Below are positions 54,883 to 64,000 of a stretch of 64,000 nt of DNA, in pieces; the stretch's first letter is position 1; each line of letters opens with the position of its first letter. The notes under the pieces were generated by a model. That model made no database searches, was not told the DNA's origin, and worked only from the letters and a program-made list of their open reading frames with translations. The position numbers and the translations under genes are program-made. The DNA is from Streptococcus mitis B6 (GTDB lineage Bacteria > Bacillota > Bacilli > Lactobacillales > Streptococcaceae): contig NC_013853.1 in NCBI RefSeq assembly GCF_000027165.1, positions 558,001 to 622,000 of the forward strand. The letters run 5' to 3'.

Positions 54883-57219
54883 ATGGATAAAAATAAGATT
54901 ATGGGATTAACCCAAATAGAAGTCAAGGATAGACAGGCTAAGGGCTTGGTCAATGATTTTACTGCTTCGGCCAGTACCAGCACTTGGCAAATCGTTAAAC
55001 GAAATGTCTTTACCCTTTTTAACGCTTTAAACTTTGCCATTGCTTTGGCACTAGCCTTTGTGCAGGCTTGGAGCAATTTGGTCTTTTTTGCCGTGATATG
55101 CTTTAACGCTTTTTCTGGAATTGTGACCGAACTGCGGGCTAAGCACATGGTGGACAAGCTCAATCTCATGACCAAGGAAAAGGTTAAAACGATTCGTGAT
55201 GGCCAAGAAGTGGCTCTGAATCCTGAGGAATTGGTGTTAGGAGATGTCATTCGTTTGTCTGCAGGAGAGCAGATTCCCAGCGATGCCTTGGTTTTGGAAG
55301 GCTTTGCGGAAGTCAATGAAGCCATGTTGACGGGGGAAAGTGATTTGGTGCAAAAGGAAGTGGATGCCTTGCTTTTGTCAGGAAGTTTCCTAGCCAGTGG
55401 GTCAGTTTTAGCTCAAGTTCATCATGTCGGTGCAGACAACTATGCTGCCAAACTCATGCTGGAAGCCAAGACCGTTAAACCAATCAACTCTCGTATCATG
55501 AAATCACTGGACAAGTTAGCAGGTTTTACTGGAAAGATTATCATTCCTTTTGGTCTGGCTCTCTTGCTAGAAGCCTTGCTTTTAAAAGGCTTGCCTCTTA
55601 AGCCGTCCGTTGTAAATTCGTCGACAGCCCTTTTGGGAATGTTGCCTAAGGGAATTGCCCTTTTGACCATTACGTCGCTCTTGACTGCGGTGATTAAGCT
55701 GGGCTTGAAAAAGGTCTTGGTTCAGGAGATGTATTCTGTTGAGACCTTAGCGCGTGTGGATATGCTCTGTTTGGACAAGACGGGTACTATTACCCAAGGA
55801 AAGATGCAGGTGGAGGCAGTTCTTCCGCTGACGGACACTTATGGTGAAGAGGCTATTGCCAGCATTTTAACTAGCTATATGGCCCATAGTGAGGATAAAA
55901 ATCCAACAGCTCAAGCCATTCGCCAGCGTTTTGTGGGAGAAGTTACTTATCCTATGATTTCGAATCTTCCTTTCTCAAGCGACCGTAAGTGGGGGGCTAT
56001 GGAGTTGGAAGGGCTAGGGACAGTTTTCTTAGGGGCGCCTGAGATGTTGCTGGATTCTGAAGTCCCTAGAGCCAGAGAGGCCTTGGAGAGAGGGTCACGT
56101 GTCTTAGTCTTAGCTATCAGTCAGGAGAAATTAGACCATCACAAGCCACAGAAACCATCTGATATTCAGGCTCTGGCCTTGTTGGAAATCTTGGACCCGA
56201 TTCGAGAGGGAGCAGCAGAGACGCTGGACTATCTCCGTTCTCAGGAAGTGGGGCTCAAGATTATCTCTGGTGACAATCCAGTTACGGTATCCAGCATTGC
56301 CCAGAAGGCTGGTTTTGCGGACTATCACAGCTATGTAGATTGCTCCAAAATCACGGATGAGGAATTGGTTGCTATGGCTGAAGAGACAGCTATTTTCGGA
56401 CGTGTTTCTCCTCATCAAAAGAAACTGATTATCCAAACCTTGAAAAAAGCAGGTCATACAACGGCTATGACAGGGGATGGGGTTAATGATATCTTGGCTC
56501 TTCGTGAGGCGGATTGTTCCATCGTAATGGCGGAGGGAGATCCTGCGACTCGTCAGATTGCCAATCTGGTTCTCTTGAACTCTGACTTTAATGATGTTCC
56601 TGAGATTCTCTTTGAAGGTCGTCGCGTGGTCAATAACATTGCCCACATTGCACCGATTTTCTTGATAAAGACCATCTATTCTTTCTTGCTCGCAGTTATC
56701 TGTATCGCCAGTGCTTTACTAGGTCGGTCTGAGTGGATCTTGATTTTCCCCTTCATTCCAATTCAGATTACCATGATTGACCAATTCGTGGAAGGTTTCC
56801 CACCATTCATTCTGACTTTTGAGCGAAATATCAAACCTGTCGAGCCAAACTTCCTCAGAAGATCCATGCTTCGTGCCCTACCCAGTGCTCTCATGGTTGT
56901 GTTCAGCGTTCTTTTTGTGAAAATATTTGGAAGTAGCCAAGGTTGGTCTGAGTTAGAAATCTCAACTCTCCTCTATTATCTCTTGGGGTCAATTGGTTTC
57001 TTATCTGTATTTAGAGCCTGCATGCCATTTACCCTATGGCGTGTCCTCTTGATTGTTTGGTCAGTAGGAGGCTTCCTAGCCACAGCTCTCTTCCCAAGAA
57101 TTCAAAAACTGCTTGAAATTTCAACCTTAACAGGACAAACATTACCTGTTTATGGTGTCATGATGTTGGTCTTTACCGTGATTTTCATTTTGACCAGTCG
57201 CTACCAAGCTAGAAAATAA
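54883..57219 (+). CDS. Cation-transporting P-type ATPase
   Basis: This 778-aa E1-E2 ATPase has the actuator motif 'EAMLTGESD' (Thr150), phosphorylation site 'CLDKTGTITQG' (Asp298), hinge 'TAMTGDGVNDILALREAD' and a C-terminal membrane block of about six helices. The helix-4 region reads 'LGMLPKGIALLT' (P-x-G), not the C-P-C of soft-metal pumps, which argues against Cu or Cd. Ca, Mg or Mn are possible; the substrate is not known. No yybP-ykoY Mn riboswitch is seen upstream. The third insertion sequence ends about 70 bases before its start, likely upstream of a TATAAT-like promoter at about 54871. Confidence 0.9.
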   Translation: MDKNKIMGLTQIEVKDRQAKGLVNDFTASASTSTWQIVKRNVFTLFNALNFAIALALAFVQAWSNLVFFAVICFNAFSGIVTELRAKHMVDKLNLMTKEKVKTIRDGQEVALNPEELVLGDVIRLSAGEQIPSDALVLEGFAEVNEAMLTGESDLVQKEVDALLLSGSFLASGSVLAQVHHVGADNYAAKLMLEAKTVKPINSRIMKSLDKLAGFTGKIIIPFGLALLLEALLLKGLPLKPSVVNSSTALLGMLPKGIALLTITSLLTAVIKLGLKKVLVQEMYSVETLARVDMLCLDKTGTITQGKMQVEAVLPLTDTYGEEAIASILTSYMAHSEDKNPTAQAIRQRFVGEVTYPMISNLPFSSDRKWGAMELEGLGTVFLGAPEMLLDSEVPRAREALERGSRVLVLAISQEKLDHHKPQKPSDIQALALLEILDPIREGAAETLDYLRSQEVGLKIISGDNPVTVSSIAQKAGFADYHSYVDCSKITDEELVAMAEETAIFGRVSPHQKKLIIQTLKKAGHTTAMTGDGVNDILALREADCSIVMAEGDPATRQIANLVLLNSDFNDVPEILFEGRRVVNNIAHIAPIFLIKTIYSFLLAVICIASALLGRSEWILIFPFIPIQITMIDQFVEGFPPFILTFERNIKPVEPNFLRRSMLRALPSALMVVFSVLFVKIFGSSQGWSELEISTLLYYLLGSIGFLSVFRACMPFTLWRVLLIVWSVGGFLATALFPRIQKLLEISTLTGQTLPVYGVMMLVFTVIFILTSRYQARK

Positions 57220-57222
57220 AGA

Positions 57223-57254
57223 AAGGCTGCAATCTGTGGATTGCGGTCTTTTTA
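57223..57254 (+). terminator. P-type ATPase terminator
   Basis: GGCTGCAATC and GATTGCGGTC pair with one G-U and are followed by TTTTT. Confidence 0.65.
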
Positions 57255-57320
57255 GGTACAAGATTGCCAGCTGAAATGTGGTATAATAAGGGGTAATAGA
57301 GTTTTGGAAAGAGAGAGAAG

Positions 57321-57998
57321 ATGATTTCAAAGAGATTAGAATTGGTGGCTTCCTTTGTGCCACAGGGAGCCATTTTGCTAGATGTGGGAAGTGACCATGC
57401 TTATCTGCCTATCAACTTGGTCGAAAGAGGCCAAATTAAAAGTGCCATTGCGGGTGAGGTGGTGGAAGGCCCCTATCAGTCTGCGGTCAAAAATGTTGAG
57501 GCGCACGGTCTAAAGGAGAAAATCCAAGTCCGTTTAGCCAATGGGCTGGCAGCTTTTGAAGAGGCAGACCAAGTGTCTGTCATTACCATTGCTGGCATGG
57601 GTGGTCGTTTGATTGCTAGGATTTTAGAAGAAGGCTTGGACAAGTTAGCTAATGTAGAACGATTGATCCTCCAACCCAATAATCGTGAAGACGACTTGCG
57701 TATCTGGCTACAAGAGAACGGATTTCAGATTGTAGCTGAAAGCATCTTAGAAGAAGCTGGCAAGTTTTACGAGATTTTGGTGGTGGAAGTAGGACAAATG
57801 AAGCTATCAGCCAGTGATGTTCGCTTTGGTCCCTTCTTGTCCAAAGAGCTCAATCCAGTATTTGTCCAAAAATGGCAAAAAGAAGCTGTTAAGCTAGAGT
57901 TTGCCCTCGGACAAATCCCAGAGAAAAATCTGGAAGAACGTCAAGTTCTAGTAGATAAGATTCAAGCCATCAAGGAGGTGCTCCATGTTAGCAAGTGA
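57321..57998 (+). CDS. trmK: tRNA (adenine(22)-N(1))-methyltransferase TrmK
   Basis: TrmK makes m1A22 in tRNA with SAM. The 225-aa protein has the SAM loop '[15 protein letters not shown]' near residue 19, '[13 protein letters not shown]', '[15 protein letters not shown]' near residue 90 and '[17 protein letters not shown]' near residue 112, all characteristic of the COG2384 family. GAGAGAAG precedes the ATG. It overlaps the nif3-like gene by 14 bases, the usual Firmicute pair. Confidence 0.95.
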   Translation: MISKRLELVASFVPQGAILLDVGSDHAYLPINLVERGQIKSAIAGEVVEGPYQSAVKNVEAHGLKEKIQVRLANGLAAFEEADQVSVITIAGMGGRLIARILEEGLDKLANVERLILQPNNREDDLRIWLQENGFQIVAESILEEAGKFYEILVVEVGQMKLSASDVRFGPFLSKELNPVFVQKWQKEAVKLEFALGQIPEKNLEERQVLVDKIQAIKEVLHVSK

Positions 57999-58782
57999 AG
58001 TGATTAATGCGTATGAAGCCTTTTGCCCCCAGGAATTTTCAATGGAGGGAGATAGTCGTGGCCTGCAAATTGGCACTTTGGACAAGGATATCCAAAGTGT
58101 CATGGTGGCTCTCGATATTCGTGAAGAAACGGTGGCTGAAGCCATTGAAAAGGGTGTGGACTTGATTATCGTCAAGCACGCGCCGATTTTTCGTCCCATC
58201 AAGGATTTGGTAGCTAGCCGTCCACAAAATCAGATTTACATCGACCTCATCAAGCATGATATCGCAGTTTATGTCAGCCATACCAATATTGACATCGTTG
58301 AAAATGGCCTCAATGACTGGTTCTGCCAGATGCTAGGCATTGAGGAGACGACTTATCTGCAGGAAACTGGCCCTGAACGTGGAATTGGACGTATTGGGAA
58401 TGTTCAGCCTCAGACGTTTGGGGAATTGGCCCAACATGTCAAGCAAGTATTTGGTCTAGATAGCCTTCGAATGGTGCATTATCAAGGGAATGACTTGCAG
58501 AAGCCTATTTCAAGAGTGGCCATCTGCGGTGGTAGCGGGCAGTCTTTCTATAAGGATGCTTTAGCAAAAGGGGCTGATGTCTATATCACTGGTGACATCT
58601 ACTACCATACTGCTCAGGATATGCTGTCTGATGGCTTGCTGACATTGGACCCGGGTCACTATATCGAAGTGCTTTTTGTGGAAAAAATCGCAGAACTTCT
58701 TAATCAATGGAAAGAGGAAAAAGGCTGGACAATCGATATTGTACCTAGTCAAGTATCGACCAATCCTTTCCACCATATCTAG
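57985..58782 (+). CDS. NIF3/YqfO-family metal-binding protein
   Basis: This 265-aa NIF3-like protein has the metal-binding histidines in '[11 protein letters not shown]', '[13 protein letters not shown]' and the C-terminal '[13 protein letters not shown]'. The family is near-universal; bacterial members have been described as GTP cyclohydrolase I type 2 homologues or metal proteins, with no settled function. The insert domain found in longer YqfO proteins is missing. It overlaps trmK and lies 16 bases before the oxidoreductase gene, forming an operon. Confidence 0.92.
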   Translation: MLASEVINAYEAFCPQEFSMEGDSRGLQIGTLDKDIQSVMVALDIREETVAEAIEKGVDLIIVKHAPIFRPIKDLVASRPQNQIYIDLIKHDIAVYVSHTNIDIVENGLNDWFCQMLGIEETTYLQETGPERGIGRIGNVQPQTFGELAQHVKQVFGLDSLRMVHYQGNDLQKPISRVAICGGSGQSFYKDALAKGADVYITGDIYYHTAQDMLSDGLLTLDPGHYIEVLFVEKIAELLNQWKEEKGWTIDIVPSQVSTNPFHHI

Positions 58783-58798
58783 TTAGAAAGTGAAAACA

Positions 58799-59902
58799 AT
58801 GAAAAAAGTTGCCATTATCGGAGCAGGGATTGTGGGAGCAACAGCTGCCTACTACCTCTCGAAAGAAAGTGACCTAGAGGTGACCGTCTTTGACCATGGA
58901 CAAGGTCAGGCTACCAAGGCCGCAGCAGGAATTATCAGTCCTTGGTTTTCCAAACGCCGCAATAAAGCCTGGTACAAGATGGCACGCTTGGGGGCTGACT
59001 TTTATGTGGATTTATTAGCTGATTTAGAGAAGTCAGGGCAAGAAATTGACTTTTACCAACGTTCGGGAGTTTTTCTCTTGAAAAAGGATGAGTCCAAGTT
59101 GGAAGAACTCTATCAACTGGCCATCCAGCGCAGAGAAGAATCTCCCTTGATAGATCAGTTAGCCATTTTAGACCAAGCATCAGCTAATGAATTATTCCCT
59201 GGCTTGCAGGGATTTGACCGCTTGCTCTATGCTTCTGGTGGAGCGAGAGTAGATGGCCGACTTTTAGTAACTCGTTTGCTGGAAGCCAGTCAGGTCAAGC
59301 TGGTCAAAGAAAAAGTGACTCTGACACCGTTAGCATCAGGTTACCAGATTGACGAAGAGGTGTTTGATCAGGTTATTTTGGCGACGGGAGCTTGGTTGGG
59401 GGACTTGTTAGAACCCTTGGGTTATGCTGTGGATATCCGTCCTCAGAAAGGACAGCTCCGAGATTATCAGCTTGCCCAAGACATGGAAGCTTACCCTGTT
59501 GTTATGCCAGAAGGGTAGTGGGATTTGATTCCTTTTTCTGGTGGGAAATTGTCCTTAGGTGCTACTCATGAAAATGACATGGGATTTGATTTGACGGTAG
59601 ATGAAACCTTACTCCAACAAATGGAGGAGGCAGCCTTGCCTCACTATCCAGCCTTAGCTAAAGCGACTTCAAGAGCTGAGCGTGTGGGAATCCGTGCCTA
59701 TACCAGTGATTTCTCACCTTTCTTTGGGCAGGTGCCTGAATTGGCAGGTGTTTATGCTGCTAGTGGACTAGGTTCATCAGGCCTCACAACTGGTCCTATC
59801 ATTGGTTACCATCTAGCTCAACTGATCCAAGAAAAGGAGTTGACCTTGGAACCTGAAAACTACCCAATTGAGAACTATGTCAAACGAGTAAAAAGCGAAT
59901 AA
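58799..59902 (+). pseudogene. FAD-dependent oxidoreductase (DAO family) interrupted by an in-frame TAG
   Basis: The frame encodes a ThiO/DadA-like flavoprotein of about 367 residues. The FAD loop is 'VAIIGAGIVGATAAYYL', then 'GQATKAAAGIISPWFSKR' and 'QVILATGAWLGDLLEPLG'. TAG at 59516-59518 replaces a residue in 'VVMPEG-x-WDLIPF' (a GAG to TAG change would restore Glu). The frame continues to 59902 with 'GGKLSLGATHENDMGFDL' and the C-terminal FAD contact 'VYAASGLGSSGLTTGPIIG'. The first part (240 codons) has FAD binding but lacks the C-terminal half of the active site. ATG at 58799 is preferred to GTG at 58790. Confidence 0.88.
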
Positions 59903-60004
59903 GAATTTTACTGAAATTTTATCCTACCCTCTAGGATGGCAAATGACATTCCCTATCAAAAATGGTAAAATAAGAAAAAATAATCCGAGAATCGAGGAAA
60001 AAAG

Positions 60005-61024
60005 ATGCAAGAAAAGATTTTGGTAACGGGTGGAGCAGGTTTTATCGGAACCCACACTGTTATTGAGTTAATCCAAGCAGGTCATCAAGTTGTTGTGGTG
60101 GATAACCTTGTTAATAGTAACAGAAAAAGTTTAGAAGTTGTTGAGAGAATTACAGGAGTTGAAATTCCTTTCTATGAGGCAGATATCCGTGATACAGATA
60201 CTCTTCGTGACATTTTCAAGCAAGAAGAACCAACGGGTGTCATTCACTTTGCTGGCTTGAAGGCTGTTGGCGAATCTACCCGTATCCCTCTTGCCTACTA
60301 TGACAACAATATCGCAGGAACTGTTAGCCTTTTGAAAGCTATGGAAGAAGCTAACTGTAAAAACATTATTTTCAGTTCTTCTGCGACAGTTTACGGGGAT
60401 CCGCACACAGTACCCATCTTGGAAGATTTCCCACTTTCAGTGACCAACCCATATGGCCGCACTAAGCTTATGCTTGAGGAAATTTTGACAGATATCTACA
60501 AGGCAGATTCAGAATGGAATGTGGTCTTGCTTCGTTATTTCAACCCAATCGGAGCGCATGAGAGTGGTGATTTGGGAGAAAATCCAAACGGTATTCCAAA
60601 CAATCTCTTGCCATATGTGACTCAAGTAGCCGTTGGAAAATTAGAGCAAGTGCAAGTGTTTGGAGACGATTACGATACGGAAGACGGAACTGGTGTTCGT
60701 GACTATATCCACGTTGTCGATTTGGCCAAAGGTCACGTTGCAGCTCTGAAAAAAATCCAAAAAGGTTCAGGTCTAAACGTTTATAACCTTGGAACAGGGA
60801 AAGGCTACTCAGTTCTTGAAATTATCCAAAATATGGAAAAAGCAGTGGGACGTCCAATTCCTTACCGCATCGTAGACCGTCGCCCAGGGGATATCGCAGC
60901 CTGCTATTCAGATCCTGCAAAAGCCAAAGGAGAACTGGGCTGGGAAGCAGAATTAGGTATCACCCAAATGTGTGAAGACGCATGGCGTTGGCAAAGCAAG
61001 CATCCAAATGGATTCGAAGACTAA
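60005..61024 (+). CDS. galE: UDP-glucose 4-epimerase
   Basis: GalE interconverts UDP-glucose and UDP-galactose, feeding galactose use and surface polysaccharides. The 339-aa short-chain dehydrogenase-type enzyme has the NAD loop 'VTGGAGFIGTHTVIELI', 'VIHFAGLKAVGES', catalytic Ser in 'IFSSSATVYGDP' and 'NPYGRTKLMLEE' (Y-x3-K), plus 'RRPGDIAACYSDPAKA'. GAGGAAAAAAG precedes the ATG. The following glycosyltransferase starts one base after the stop, suggesting a sugar-modification operon. Confidence 0.97.
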   Translation: MQEKILVTGGAGFIGTHTVIELIQAGHQVVVVDNLVNSNRKSLEVVERITGVEIPFYEADIRDTDTLRDIFKQEEPTGVIHFAGLKAVGESTRIPLAYYDNNIAGTVSLLKAMEEANCKNIIFSSSATVYGDPHTVPILEDFPLSVTNPYGRTKLMLEEILTDIYKADSEWNVVLLRYFNPIGAHESGDLGENPNGIPNNLLPYVTQVAVGKLEQVQVFGDDYDTEDGTGVRDYIHVVDLAKGHVAALKKIQKGSGLNVYNLGTGKGYSVLEIIQNMEKAVGRPIPYRIVDRRPGDIAACYSDPAKAKGELGWEAELGITQMCEDAWRWQSKHPNGFED

Positions 61025-61025
61025 G

Positions 61026-61991
61026 ATGGTGATATCAATCATTGTCCCCTGTTTAAACGAAGAGGAAGTACTTCCTCTTTTTTATCAGGCTATGGAAGCT
61101 TTACTTCCAGATTTGGAAACAGAAATCGAGTATGTCTTTGTCGATGATGGATCAAGTGATGGAACCTTGGAACTCTTAAAGGCTTATCGGGAACAAAATC
61201 CGGCAGTGCATTATATTTCTTTCTCACGAAATTTTGGCAAAGAAGCAGCCCTCTATGCAGGCGTACAATATGCGACAGGAGATCTGGTGGTGGTAATGGA
61301 TGCAGACCTCCAGGATCCTCCTAGTATGTTGCTTGAGATGAAAAACTTACTAGACCAAAATGCAGATTTGGACTGCGTAGGAACACGGAGAACTAGTCGG
61401 GAGGGAGAACCCTTCTTTCGTAGTTTCTGTGCTGATCTCTTTTACCGCCTTATGCAAAAAATTAGCCCAGTAGCCTTGCCCTCAGGTGTCCGTGATTTTC
61501 GCATGATGAGAAGGTCTGTGGTCGATGCCATTCTAAGCTTGACTGAGTCCAATCGTTTTTCTAAAGGACTTTTTGCCTGGGTCGGTTTTAAAACCCACTA
61601 TCTGGACTATCCCAATGTCGAAAGGCAGGCTGGCAAGACCAGTTGGACTTTTAGGCAACTCTTTTTCTACTCCATAGAAGGGATTGTCAATTTTTCAGAT
61701 TTTCCCTTGATTATCGCCTTTGTGGCAGGTCTCCTATCTTGTTTTATTTCTTTATTTACGACCCTTTTTGTAGTGGTTCGAACCCTGCTTTTGGGTAATC
61801 CGACATCAGGTTGGACCTCTCTCATGGCTATCATTCTCTTTCTTGGAGGGATTCAACTCTTGACCATTGGGATTCTCGGCAAGTATATCAGTAAGATTTA
61901 TTTGGAGACCAAAAAAAGACCACTTTATCTTATCAAAGAAAAAAGTGACCTCCCTGATTTTACAGAAAAAAATAAAGAGAAAAGACTATAA
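61026..61991 (+). CDS. GtrB/DPM1-like membrane glycosyltransferase (GT2)
   Basis: The 321-aa enzyme has an N-terminal GT2 domain with 'SIIVPCLNEEEVLPLFYQA', 'YVFVDDGSSDGT', 'DLVVVMDADLQDPPSML' (D-x-D type) and 'YPNVERQAGKTSWTF', then two C-terminal membrane helices ('LIIAFVAGLLSCFISLFTTL' and 'MAIILFLGGIQLLTIGIL'). Such proteins transfer a sugar from UDP- or GDP-sugar to undecaprenyl phosphate. The ATG at 61026 gives the proper N-terminus; the longer frame begins inside galE. The donor could be UDP-galactose made by GalE, which is inference from the pairing. Confidence 0.9.
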   Translation: MVISIIVPCLNEEEVLPLFYQAMEALLPDLETEIEYVFVDDGSSDGTLELLKAYREQNPAVHYISFSRNFGKEAALYAGVQYATGDLVVVMDADLQDPPSMLLEMKNLLDQNADLDCVGTRRTSREGEPFFRSFCADLFYRLMQKISPVALPSGVRDFRMMRRSVVDAILSLTESNRFSKGLFAWVGFKTHYLDYPNVERQAGKTSWTFRQLFFYSIEGIVNFSDFPLIIAFVAGLLSCFISLFTTLFVVVRTLLLGNPTSGWTSLMAIILFLGGIQLLTIGILGKYISKIYLETKKRPLYLIKEKSDLPDFTEKNKEKRL

Positions 61992-62041
61992 TTTTACATG
62001 GAAATGTGCTAAACTAGAGGGAGTGGATTATCGCCATTGAT

Positions 62042-62248
62042 TTAGGCTTCCTGATTTCCAATCAGGGCGCGAGTTGGGCAATTTTTAACAGCCTCTAAGA
62101 CGTCCTGACTAGGAGCAATTTCTTTTTCCAGTTGATCAGGATTATCGTAAAAACGCACGATTCCATTATCGTGGTAATCAAATAAATCAGAATAAGTTTG
62201 GCAAAGCCCACAGGCGATACATCGTTCAGGTATAAGTGTGATTTTCAT
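62042..62248 (-). CDS. Small ferredoxin, single 4Fe-4S cluster
   Basis: The 68-aa protein has 'CIACGLC' near residue 11 and the distal Cys in 'VKNCPTRAL', the four ligands of one 4Fe-4S cluster (Fer4_13/15-like). It is an electron carrier with no partner gene adjacent. The ATG at 62248 gives the usual ferredoxin length. No good ribosome binding site lies before it, and an ATTACAATA -10-like element sits just upstream, so translation of a leaderless mRNA is possible. It diverges from the LysM gene and converges on the glycosyltransferase gene. Confidence 0.88.
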   Translation of the reverse strand: MKITLIPERCIACGLCQTYSDLFDYHDNGIVRFYDNPDQLEKEIAPSQDVLEAVKNCPTRALIGNQEA

Positions 62249-62293
62249 ATTTATATTGTAATAAGAAAAGTAAAAAAAAACAAGGAGTAAGGT

Positions 62294-62776
62294 ATGGCAA
62301 AAGAACCGTGGCAAGAAGATATTTATGAAAATCAAGAAGAAACAAGATCAGAACGTCGTAAGAGAACTCAAGGTAGAGATGTAGTGGCCAATCGTGTCTT
62401 GACGATCCTAGCCAGTATTTTCTTTGTAATTGTGGTGGTGATGATTATTGTTCTGATCTATCTATCATCGGGTGGGAGTAATCGCACAGTAGCCTTGAAA
62501 GATTTTCATGATTCTGATGCAAATGTAGTACAGATTTCATCTTCTAGTAGTTCAGAGCAGGCATCTTCTAGTTCAGAGGATAAGGAAGAATCATCCAGTA
62601 ACTCAGAACATTCAACAGATCCAGAAGGGACGACAAAAGTCCTAGCTGGAGAAGGAGAAGCGGCCATTGCAGCTCGTGCTGGAATCTCCATTGCACAGTT
62701 AGAAGCCTTAAATCCTGGACACATGGCTACAGGGTCTTGGTTTGCTAATCCAGGTGATGTTGTCAAAATAAAATAG
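62294..62776 (+). CDS. Membrane-anchored LysM protein (SAG1386/EF1546 family)
   Basis: This 160-aa protein has a charged cytoplasmic N-terminus (to about residue 34), one membrane helix ('[22 protein letters not shown]' in part), an extracellular Ser/Glu-rich linker from about residue 75 to 110 and a C-terminal LysM domain ('[22 protein letters not shown]', '[12 protein letters not shown]'). It should bind peptidoglycan at the cell surface. AAGGAGTAAGGT precedes the ATG. Nine bases separate it from cmk, the conserved streptococcal neighbour. Confidence 0.88.
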   Translation: MAKEPWQEDIYENQEETRSERRKRTQGRDVVANRVLTILASIFFVIVVVMIIVLIYLSSGGSNRTVALKDFHDSDANVVQISSSSSSEQASSSSEDKEESSSNSEHSTDPEGTTKVLAGEGEAAIAARAGISIAQLEALNPGHMATGSWFANPGDVVKIK

Positions 62777-62784
62777 GAGTTGAT

Positions 62785-63462
62785 ATGAAAACAATTCAAA
62801 TTGCTATTGACGGCCCTGCTTCAAGTGGTAAGAGTACGGTCGCAAAGATTATTGCTAAAGACTTTGGATACACCTACCTAGATACAGGTGCTATGTATCG
62901 TGCAGCGACTTATATGGCTCTTAAGAACCAATTAGGAGTTGAACAAGTCGAAGCACTTCTAGCCTTGTTGGACCAGCATCCAATCAGTTTTGGACGCTCA
63001 GAAACTGGAGACCAGCTTGTCTTTGTAGGAGATGTGGATATTACCCATCCTATCCGTGAAAATGAAGTGACCAATCATGTTTCTGCTATTGCAGCAATTC
63101 CTGAAGTGCGTGAGAAACTAGTTTCCCTTCAACAAGAGATTGCCCAGCAAGGTGGGATTGTCATGGACGGTCGCGATATTGGGACTGTTGTATTGCCACA
63201 AGCAGAATTGAAAATTTTCCTAGTAGCTTCGGTAGATGAACGAGCAGAGCGCCGTTACAAGGAAAATATGCCCAAGGGAATTGAAGCAGACCTTGAAACC
63301 CTAAAAGAGGAAATTGCTGCGCGTGACTACAAGGATAGTCATCGTGAGACTTCGCCTCTCAAACAAGCAGAGGATGCTGTCTATCTTGATACAACTGGCT
63401 TGAACATTCAAGAAGTAGTTGAAAAAATCAAAGCAGAAGCTGAAAAAAGAATGCAGATGTAG
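62785..63462 (+). CDS. cmk: Cytidylate kinase
   Basis: Cmk phosphorylates CMP and dCMP with ATP. The 225-aa kinase has the P-loop '[17 protein letters not shown]', substrate region '[16 protein letters not shown]', '[13 protein letters not shown]' and the lid '[15 protein letters not shown]' with '[25 protein letters not shown]'. All are typical. It is followed by a strong terminator. Confidence 0.97.
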   Translation: MKTIQIAIDGPASSGKSTVAKIIAKDFGYTYLDTGAMYRAATYMALKNQLGVEQVEALLALLDQHPISFGRSETGDQLVFVGDVDITHPIRENEVTNHVSAIAAIPEVREKLVSLQQEIAQQGGIVMDGRDIGTVVLPQAELKIFLVASVDERAERRYKENMPKGIEADLETLKEEIAARDYKDSHRETSPLKQAEDAVYLDTTGLNIQEVVEKIKAEAEKRMQM

Positions 63463-63463
63463 A

Positions 63464-63492
63464 AAAGCCGATAGATTGATATCGGTTTTTTT
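63464..63492 (+). terminator. cmk terminator
   Basis: AAAGCCGATA and TATCGGTTTTTTT pair around GATTGA. Confidence 0.88.
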
Positions 63493-63586
63493 CTATATTT
63501 GTCAAAATGCTGATTTTAGGGTATAATAGTTGCTGTTCGAGAAATTTTGATTTTCAAAGAATAGTGAATGTTTATAAGGAGAAATC

Positions 63587-63925
63587 ATGAACAACTTACC
63601 AAATTGCCCAAAATGTAATTCAGAGTATGTCTACGAAGACGGTGCCCTACTGGTTTGCCCAGAGTGTGCTCATGAGTGGAATCCTGCTGAAGTTGCAGAT
63701 GTAGAAGAGGGCCTTGTTGCTATCGATGCCAACGGGAATAAATTGGCTGACGGTGATACTATAACCCTCATCAAGGATTTGAAAGTAAAAGGTGCGCCAA
63801 AAGATTTGAAACAAGGGACGCGCGTGAAAAATATCCGCATCGTAGAAGGCGACCACAATATCGACTGTAAAATTGATGGTTTTGGTGCCATGAAACTCAA
63901 ATCAGAGTTTGTGAAGAAAATTTAA
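63587..63925 (+). CDS. PhnA/YjdM-family zinc-ribbon protein
   Basis: The 112-aa protein has an N-terminal zinc ribbon (CPKC at residues 7-10, CPEC near residue 27) and the conserved PhnA C-terminal domain '[23 protein letters not shown]' with '[23 protein letters not shown]'. The old name (alkylphosphonate uptake) is not supported by function; the role is unknown. TAAGGAGAAATC precedes the ATG. A TATAAT promoter lies about 65 bases upstream. Confidence 0.9.
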   Translation: MNNLPNCPKCNSEYVYEDGALLVCPECAHEWNPAEVADVEEGLVAIDANGNKLADGDTITLIKDLKVKGAPKDLKQGTRVKNIRIVEGDHNIDCKIDGFGAMKLKSEFVKKI

Positions 63926-63927
63926 GC

Positions 63928-64000
63928 ATGTCAAAACACTATAAACTTGTATTTTATAGCCGTATCTTCTTGTTTCTAGCGGCTTTTACGGGAGTTTATC
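63928..64000 (+). CDS. Start of a membrane protein gene (cut by window edge)
   Basis: From the ATG two bases after the PhnA-like stop, the frame reads 'MSKHYKLVFYSRIFLFLAAF' and is open to the window end. The hydrophobic start suggests a membrane or signal segment. Nothing more can be said from 24 codons. Confidence 0.55.
   Translation, partial: MSKHYKLVFYSRIFLFLAAFTGVY

Noticed and set aside
59516..59518. Possible recoding of TAG (pyrrolysine or suppressor) in the oxidoreductase gene
   Set aside because: No pyl genes or recoding signals are seen, and other broken genes in the window carry TAA and TGA stops and a frameshift; ordinary nonsense mutation suffices.

Overview
The window is chromosomal DNA of a mitis-group Streptococcus very close to S. 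pneumoniae. Gene content and order follow the pneumococcal backbone (ddl-murF, ftsA-ftsZ-ylmE-sepF-ylmG-ylmH-divIVA-ileS, gpmA, psaBCA-tpx, pepO, relA-dtd, psaR, a two-component pair, thrS, rpsO, trmK-nif3, galE, cmk), and BOX repeats are present. From memory, PsaA differs from the nearly invariant pneumococcal protein at several positions, which points to S. mitis or S. pseudopneumoniae rather than typical S. pneumoniae; this needs a database check.

Layout. 1-2.7 kb: wall precursor genes (end of ddl, murF) and a membrane protein. 2.8-5.9 kb: two tandem direct copies of an IS30-family element separated only by a 13-bp repeat, just upstream of the ftsA promoter. 6-15 kb: division cluster and T-box-controlled ileS. 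15-23 kb: gpmA, a GH95 fucosidase, an ABC/FtsX export system, BOX elements. 23-32 kb: tpx and the manganese importer psaBCA, then an inserted three-gene cassette, then pepO. 32-41 kb: a frameshifted metallo-hydrolase, relA, dtd, psaR, a phosphoesterase, an Rrf2 regulator, a lipase-like protein and a two-component system. 41-45 kb: a decayed peptide-modification locus (dead HTH regulator, tail of a radical-SAM/SPASM enzyme) before an intact ABC exporter. 45-48 kb: T-box thrS, a nonsense-mutated membrane gene, rpsO. 48.9-52.4 kb: a ferric-siderophore-type ABC importer with an esterase. 53.3-54.8 kb: a third IS30-family copy. 54.9-64 kb: P-type ATPase, trmK, nif3, an oxidoreductase with an internal stop, galE, a glycosyltransferase, ferredoxin, LysM protein, cmk, phnA.

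The most interesting locus is the minus-strand cassette at 26936-29457: a strong promoter, a 19-codon peptide gene (MLKQKRVHSASIAGIAVEG), a terminator-like hairpin, an E1/ThiF-like adenylating enzyme whose N-terminus looks like a PqqD-type RiPP recognition element, and an MFS exporter. The layout mirrors microcin C operons (mccA, attenuator, mccB, mccC), but the peptide ends in Glu-Gly instead of Asn, so any product should differ chemically. It lies between the psaBCA promoter and pepO, flanked by imperfect AT-rich direct repeats. The relic at 41.8-43.7 kb suggests a second RiPP-type locus in decay.

Several genes are broken by simple lesions: a one-base frameshift in the metallo-hydrolase, in-frame TAG codons in the FAD oxidoreductase and a membrane gene, and three stops in the HTH gene. 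No tRNA, rRNA or CRISPR array was seen.
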